Positions 59,568 to 64,000 of a stretch of DNA of 64,000 nt are shown here, one piece after another. The notes under the pieces are model-generated. The model had not been told where the DNA came from. It did not search any database and was given only the letters and a program-made list of their open reading frames with translations. Source of the stretch: Stieleria magnilauensis (GTDB taxonomy: Bacteria > Planctomycetota > Planctomycetia > Pirellulales > Pirellulaceae); NCBI GenBank assembly GCA_007753675.1, contig CP036432.1, positions 9,767,381 through 9,831,380 of the forward strand, given 5' to 3'. A program made the position numbers and the translations under genes. Numbering within the stretch: the stretch's first letter is position 1; every line of letters begins with the position of its first letter.

Positions 59568-60662
59568 TCAGCGCAACCAAGCCTTCAGGTTTCGCGAAAC
59601 GAATTCGTCGTCGATCAGATGTGGATAGGCGTCGCACACACGATCGATTTCGTCGCGTTGCCCCGGCGAGAGACGTTCCTCGGGATCCAAGCACCGAGGG
59701 CTGGACAACAGCCCCTGGCGATACAACACCTCTTGGATGCCGGCGATACAGCCTGCGAATCCGTTGGCGGCGTCGAACAGTGCGGCGTTGCAATCGGTGA
59801 CCTGCGTCGCCAGTGTCAACAGCCCGCGTTGCATCTGATCGGCCCCTCGGGCGCTCTTGCACGTCTGCAGCAATTCGACCGCCTTTTGGGTCCAGCACGC
59901 CCAGTGCCCGAGCAGGCCGCCGACGATCTGGATTCGTTTCACATAGTCGTTGACCCGGATTTCATAGTCGGTCAGCAGGTCCAGGACGATCGCGTCGTCA
60001 TTGCCGGTGTACAACGTGACGTCGTTTCCGCGTCCGGACTCGACAACCGCGCGAACCACATCCAGCGTCTTGTATCGATCGAAGGGCGAAATCTTGATCC
60101 CGACCAAGTTGCTGATGCCCGCCAATCGCCTCCAAAAATCGACCGACAGCACTCGCCCGCCGACCGCGGGTTGCAGATAAAACCCAAAGATCGGAATCCG
60201 CTCGGCGACCGCCCGGCAATGCTCGATCAACTGATCGTCGCTGGCATCCGGCAAGGCGGCCAGCGACAACAACCCGATGTGATAGCCGAGATCTCGAGCT
60301 AGCCGGGCTTCATCGATCGCCTGGTCCGTCTGGCCGCAGATCCCGGCGATCAGGACGGTCTGTCTGCCGCCGGCGGCATCCAGATCACGAGCCGTCTCTG
60401 CGGCAAGCTCGAGCACCGGTCGAAGCAGATTGTGTTGGGGCTCGCGAATTTGGAATTGGGTCGTGTGGACACCGACCGCCAGACCTCCGGCACCAGCCGC
60501 GTGATAGTAGCGAGTCAGGGCGCGTTGGCGGCGACGGTCGAAGTTACCCTCGGCATCGAGCGCCAAAGGATGCGCCGGGATCACGATGCCGCTGCGAATC
60601 GATTGTATCGCCCATTCAGGCGGCATCGGCGCGTTTTGTTGCATCCCCTTAGAAGGCGCCAT
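59568..60662 (-). CDS. Dihydrodipicolinate synthase/N-acetylneuraminate lyase-family protein
   Basis: About 364 residues; the start could be ATG 60662, 60644 or 60626. The TIM-barrel aldolase family is indicated by SGIVIPAHPLALDAEG, GVHTTQF (in place of GTTGE), GFYLQPAVGG with the Tyr, the Schiff-base Lys in VGIKISPFDRYKT, and TLYTGNDDAIVLDL. The family splits or joins 2-keto acids; the substrate is not known. The start overlaps the end of the epimerase gene, so the two are probably coupled and used together on a sugar acid. Confidence 0.8.
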   Translation of the reverse strand: MAPSKGMQQNAPMPPEWAIQSIRSGIVIPAHPLALDAEGNFDRRRQRALTRYYHAAGAGGLAVGVHTTQFQIREPQHNLLRPVLELAAETARDLDAAGGRQTVLIAGICGQTDQAIDEARLARDLGYHIGLLSLAALPDASDDQLIEHCRAVAERIPIFGFYLQPAVGGRVLSVDFWRRLAGISNLVGIKISPFDRYKTLDVVRAVVESGRGNDVTLYTGNDDAIVLDLLTDYEIRVNDYVKRIQIVGGLLGHWACWTQKAVELLQTCKSARGADQMQRGLLTLATQVTDCNAALFDAANGFAGCIAGIQEVLYRQGLLSSPRCLDPEERLSPGQRDEIDRVCDAYPHLIDDEFVSRNLKAWLR

Positions 60663-61695
60663 CGCGAACCTCAAAATGCGTCGGCTTGCCCAACAACGGA
60701 GCGTCCTGGCGGACCCAGTGGGCGGTCCATTGAATCACCCGCTCCATCGGCGTCGCCGGTGCGCCCAACCGCTCGGCACACTGGGAGGCATTGCTCAGCA
60801 GTGCGGTCTCAGATTCCTGACCGCTGAACCGGACGTCGCGGTTCATCAATCGACCAAACCTCTGGGCGACTTCGCGGACAGAAAAGGTCTCCAGGCTGGT
60901 CAAGTTAATCGGTCGCGGCGGCGATTGGGCCAGCGGGACGGCGCGTAGGATCAAGTCATTTGCATCGCCTTGCCAGATGCAATTGAAGTAGCCTTGCGTT
61001 ACGTCGATCGTCTCTCCGCGGAAAACCTTCAGTGCCAAATCGGTCAGCACGCCGTAGCGTAGATCGGTCGCATAGTTCAATCGGATCATGGCGACCGGCG
61101 TGCCATGGACGCGCGAGAAATGATCGAAGATGCGTTCGCGTCCGACCGCCGCATACGCATACTCGCCGACCGGCTCCAAAGGATCGGATTCACGCGATCC
61201 GCCTTGGTCCGTGGGCGTAAACGGATAGACGTTTCCGGTCGAGAGCGCGACAAAGGTGGACTTGGGATAACGCCGCATCGCACAGGCCGGCGCGATCGTG
61301 TTGACGGCCCAGGTGTGCGACGGATTTTGCCGGGTTCCGAATTTCGAGCCGACCAGATAGATGACCGTGTCGGTGTCGGGCAATTCGTCCAATGCGTCTT
61401 GCGAAAGCAGGTCCGCAGCCACGGTCTTGACGCCCCGCTGGTCGAGCCAGTCGCGGGCAACCGGATCGGAGAATCGGCTGACCGCAACGACCTGGGCAGC
61501 GGCCCCGGCCTGATCGATCGCGCGCTGGGCACGTGCGGCCAGAGTCGGCCCCATCTTGCCACCGGCTCCCAGGATCACGAGGCTGCCCGAAAGCGTTGCG
61601 GCCCACTCGATCAATTCCGCCGACGGCGTGATCAAGAGTTCCTCGAGTTGGGATTCGTCTTCGATGACTTCGGGAAGGCCGTGGGTCGGATTCAT
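60649..61695 (-). CDS. NAD-dependent epimerase/dehydratase-like protein
   Basis: 348 residues from ATG 61695. An extended-SDR fold: nucleotide loop LVILGAGGKMGPTLAARA, VIYLVGSKFGT, VALSTGNVYPF, MIRLNYATDLRYGVL, and INLTSLETFSVREVAQRFG. The catalytic YxxxK is not intact: the place reads GEYAYAAVGRERIFD, with no Lys four residues after either Tyr, so activity may be altered. Overlaps the DapA-family gene by 14 bases. Substrate unknown. Confidence 0.8.
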   Translation of the reverse strand: MNPTHGLPEVIEDESQLEELLITPSAELIEWAATLSGSLVILGAGGKMGPTLAARAQRAIDQAGAAAQVVAVSRFSDPVARDWLDQRGVKTVAADLLSQDALDELPDTDTVIYLVGSKFGTRQNPSHTWAVNTIAPACAMRRYPKSTFVALSTGNVYPFTPTDQGGSRESDPLEPVGEYAYAAVGRERIFDHFSRVHGTPVAMIRLNYATDLRYGVLTDLALKVFRGETIDVTQGYFNCIWQGDANDLILRAVPLAQSPPRPINLTSLETFSVREVAQRFGRLMNRDVRFSGQESETALLSNASQCAERLGAPATPMERVIQWTAHWVRQDAPLLGKPTHFEVRDGAF

Positions 61696-61872
61696 GAGCG
61701 GTGAAACGTTGCAGTGGGCGGGGGCTCGCAAACGTGACCAGCTGACACTGCTCAAAGTGCACCGAGGCCACGCTCATCCGATGATCAGTGTAACGGATCG
61801 GGATCGGCCGTTTCGTGCGCGCGGCTAACCCTGTCGCGGAAGCCGTCAGTGGAACCGGGCTGTGTCACAGCA

Positions 61873-62886
61873 CTACGAACCGGACTGCGAAACCACGACC
61901 AGACCGATGATGATCGCTGCGATCACAGCGATCGCGAGTCCCAACCGCAACCCACTGACGGTGTTGGACATCGGGTCCAGCCGCGCTCGAATCCGTCGCA
62001 CCAGCTCGTTATACCCGGCCTCGAAAACGGGGTTGTCCGGATCCCCGGCCTTTTCGCCCGAATTAAAATTGCGGGCCGCTTCCATCATCATCGCCTGGAC
62101 CTGACGGGCGTTGAACGGGCGATCGTCGGGCGACTTGGCCAGCAACTGCCCGATCACCTTGTCGATCGCTTCGGGGCAATCGACAAAGTCACGCACCGAG
62201 GGCGGTTTGCTTTTGAGATGCTGGTCGAACAGTTTGGCGTAGTCGTCGCTGAGAAAGACTTTCCGACCGGTCAGCATCTCGAACATGCAGCAGCCGAGTG
62301 CATACAGATCGGCCTTTCCCGAAACCGATTGCTCGCCCCTGATTTGTTCGGGCGCCATGTAGGCATGCGTCCCGACCGTGATGCCGGCCGATGTCAAATC
62401 GCCGGCGGTGAGATCCCGTGCGATCCCGAAGTCTCCCAGCTTGACGCCGCCTTCGGGGGTCAGGAACAGATTGCTCGGCTTCAAGTCGCGATGGACGATG
62501 CCGATGTTGTGGGCGCACTGCAGCGCACTGCAGACTTGGCGGGTGATCTCGACCACCACTGTCCAGGGAAGCGGCCCGCCAAACGTGAGCAGGTCCGAAA
62601 CCGTCCCGCCCGAGACCACTTCCATGGCATAAAACAGCCCTTGGTCGTCGTCGACACGGCCTCCGCCGAAGTACTGGACGATGCTGGGGTGCCGCAGCTT
62701 CTCCAGAATCATCATCTCGCGCTTGAAGCGAGCGCGAATCAGAGTGTTTTGGCTGACTTTGGGATGGAGTATCTTGAGCGCAACGCTGCGCCCGGTCTCC
62801 TTTTCCGTCGCACGGTAGATCGTGCCGACGGTTCCAACACCCAGGATATCCCCCAGCTCGTAATCGGAGAGCCGGCTGGAAGGCAT
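61873..62886 (-). CDS. Ser/Thr protein kinase, membrane-anchored, coupled to rplU
   Basis: 337 residues. A Hanks-type kinase with LGVGTVGTIY loop (about 16-23), ALKIL with Lys38, HRDLKPSN, DFGIARD and YMAPEQI. A C-terminal membrane helix (LRLGLAIAVIAAIIIGLVVV) makes it a tail-anchored kinase with the catalytic domain inside the cell. The ATG overlaps the rplU stop (TGATG), so it is translated with ribosomal protein L21, an unexpected partner. Confidence 0.9.
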   Translation of the reverse strand: MPSSRLSDYELGDILGVGTVGTIYRATEKETGRSVALKILHPKVSQNTLIRARFKREMMILEKLRHPSIVQYFGGGRVDDDQGLFYAMEVVSGGTVSDLLTFGGPLPWTVVVEITRQVCSALQCAHNIGIVHRDLKPSNLFLTPEGGVKLGDFGIARDLTAGDLTSAGITVGTHAYMAPEQIRGEQSVSGKADLYALGCCMFEMLTGRKVFLSDDYAKLFDQHLKSKPPSVRDFVDCPEAIDKVIGQLLAKSPDDRPFNARQVQAMMMEAARNFNSGEKAGDPDNPVFEAGYNELVRRIRARLDPMSNTVSGLRLGLAIAVIAAIIIGLVVVSQSGS

Positions 62887-63200
62887 CAGACGCCCGCGAT
62901 GTCCGTGATCTTGACTCGCGTGAACAGCTGACGGTGGCCGATACGGCTCTTGCTGTGCTTACGCCGTCGGAACTTCTGCACGTAGATCTTTTTGCCCTGT
63001 TTCGGCCCCATCACCGAAGCGGTCACGGTGGCGCCGTCGACGGTCGGAGATCCGAGCTTCAACCCCGAGTCACCTTGGACCGCGAGCACTTTTTCAAAGG
63101 TCAAACTTTCACCAGCCGGCGTTTCACGGTAGTCCAGATCGACTTCCATTCCGGGCTCAACACGGTACTGACGTCCACCGTCAACAATAATGGCGTACAT
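62886..63200 (-). CDS. rplU: Ribosomal protein L21
   Basis: 104 residues from ATG 63200. Matches L21: MYAIIVDGGRQYRVEPGMEV, TFEKVLAVQG, SVMGPKQGKKIYVQKFRRRK and HRQLFTRVKITDI. L21 binds 23S rRNA in the large subunit. The usual downstream partner rpmA (L27) is absent; a kinase gene overlaps the stop instead. Obg, often the third gene of this operon, lies far away in the window. Confidence 0.95.
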   Translation of the reverse strand: MYAIIVDGGRQYRVEPGMEVDLDYRETPAGESLTFEKVLAVQGDSGLKLGSPTVDGATVTASVMGPKQGKKIYVQKFRRRKHSKSRIGHRQLFTRVKITDIAGV

Positions 63201-63339
63201 TTCTTGGTCTAACTTCGTCAAAATTCAATGGGTTATGCGAATTCGGGCCCCAGAGTGTATCGACCGGCATCGGCAGCGTATAGGGCTAAAAACGCCAGCC
63301 TGACCAGTCTGTTCGCTCGGCCCCGTCGGGTCGTTCCGA

Positions 63340-64000
63340 TCATGCCAGAACCCCCTCCAAAACACGGGCCCTTTCCACCCCCGTCAGTTTCATGTCCAAC
63401 CCCTGAAACGGATAACTGAAACGCTGGTGACGAATTCCCAGCAGATGCAGCATCGTGGCGTGTAAATCTCGCACGTGGACGACATTTTCGGTCGCGTTGT
63501 ACCCCAACTCGTCGGTCGCCCCGTAACTGATTCCCGGCTTGACGCCCCCGCCGGCCATCCACATCGAAAACCCCTTGATGTGGTGATCCCGCCCGGGACC
63601 GCCCTTGCCCTGGTACATCGGCGTGCGACCGAATTCGCCACCCCAAATCACCAGCGTCTCGTCCAGCATTCCGCGTTGCTTCAAATCCTGAATCAACGCC
63701 CACGTCGGCTGGTCGGTCAACTTGCAGCACACGTTCATGTACCGCTCCAGATCGCCGTGGTGGTCCCAGCCGCGGTGGTAAAGCTGAATGAAACGCACGC
63801 CGCGTTCGGCCAACCGCCGCGCCAGCAGACAATTGCTGGCGAACGATCCGTCGCCCGGTGTCGCGCCGTACATGTCCAATATCCGCTGCGGCTCGTCGGA
63901 CATGTCGACCAGATCCGGCACCGACGTTTGCATCTGAAACGCGATCTCGTAGGTCGAAAGACGCGTTTGAATCTCCGGGTCCCCGTGGCGGGCGAACCGA
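63340..64000 (-). CDS. DUF1501 protein, 5' end outside window
   Basis: The frame is open to base 64000, so only the C-terminal 220 residues are present. DUF1501 motifs: [77 protein letters not shown] and [10 protein letters not shown]. The family is a sulfatase-like (alkaline-phosphatase fold) secreted protein, usually paired with a DUF1553 protein in planctomycetes, which would lie just beyond the window. Confidence 0.88.
   Translation of the reverse strand, partial: RFARHGDPEIQTRLSTYEIAFQMQTSVPDLVDMSDEPQRILDMYGATPGDGSFASNCLLARRLAERGVRFIQLYHRGWDHHGDLERYMNVCCKLTDQPTWALIQDLKQRGMLDETLVIWGGEFGRTPMYQGKGGPGRDHHIKGFSMWMAGGGVKPGISYGATDELGYNATENVVHVRDLHATMLHLLGIRHQRFSYPFQGLDMKLTGVERARVLEGVLA

Overview
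The window looks like chromosome of a planctomycete, most likely from the Pirellulaceae (Rhodopirellula-like). The signs are two DUF1559 proteins with a pilin-type N-terminus and a C-terminal H-X9-DG motif, a DUF1501 protein, a DUF1080 protein, a LEPR-XLL-type surface protein with dockerin repeats, three Hanks-type Ser/Thr kinases (one next to an ECF sigma factor), a tandem pair of BBP2-like porins, weak ribosome-binding sites, and GC-rich sequence with many dispersed palindromic intergenic repeats. No tRNA, rRNA, CRISPR array or prophage was seen. All assignments come from reading the sequence; no database search was run.

Layout. 0-12.2 kb: a lipoprotein cut by the window edge; a PAS/Fis-type regulator whose AAA+ core has lost its ATPase motifs; a secreted CPFC-motif protein followed by two related CCFG-motif (DUF3299-like) proteins; a surface protein fusing thioredoxin-like, cyclophilin and dockerin parts; and hflK-hflC. 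12.3-21 kb: a 1768-residue kinase with FG-GAP-like repeats and a C-terminal membrane domain, coupled by GTGA to an ECF sigma factor, then a kinase-TPR protein and, divergent from it, a candidate structured RNA ending in a terminator. 21.5-24 kb: an intact IS630-type element inserted in the stop codon of a phenylacetate-CoA-ligase-like gene. 24.4-32.2 kb: a DUF1559 pseudopilin, an esterase coupled to a DinB-like protein, obg coupled to coaX, a J-domain-like membrane protein and an M20 deacylase. 32.2-38 kb: repeat clusters, a Trm112-like protein, a secreted repeat protein, a tandem USP, and ftsY-miaE.

38.5-44.3 kb: two porins with Cys-rich N-termini, each followed by a terminator; a PII protein with Phe at position 51; a DUF3127 protein; and a DUF1080 protein. 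45-52.1 kb: four co-directional genes (DUF1559 pseudopilin, DUF1573, double zinc ribbon fused to a PilM-like domain, DUF1559 lipoprotein) that look like one envelope or pilus-like module and are the best candidate here for an undescribed system. 52.1-54.6 kb: cydAB. 54.7-57.4 kb: a 96-bp palindromic tandem array split in mid-unit by an IS1182-type element with a 4-bp duplication. 57.4-64 kb: a lipoprotein, a possible trypsin-like protease, an epimerase and a DapA-family protein, rplU coupled to a Ser/Thr kinase, and the end of a DUF1501 gene.

Themes. Signalling (three kinases, ECF sigma, PII, degenerate enhancer-binding protein) and cell-envelope functions (porins, pseudopilins, lipoproteins, secreted Cys-motif proteins) dominate. 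Translational coupling by 4-5 base overlaps is frequent. Several intergenic repeat families recur; one overlaps the last codons and stop of two unrelated genes.
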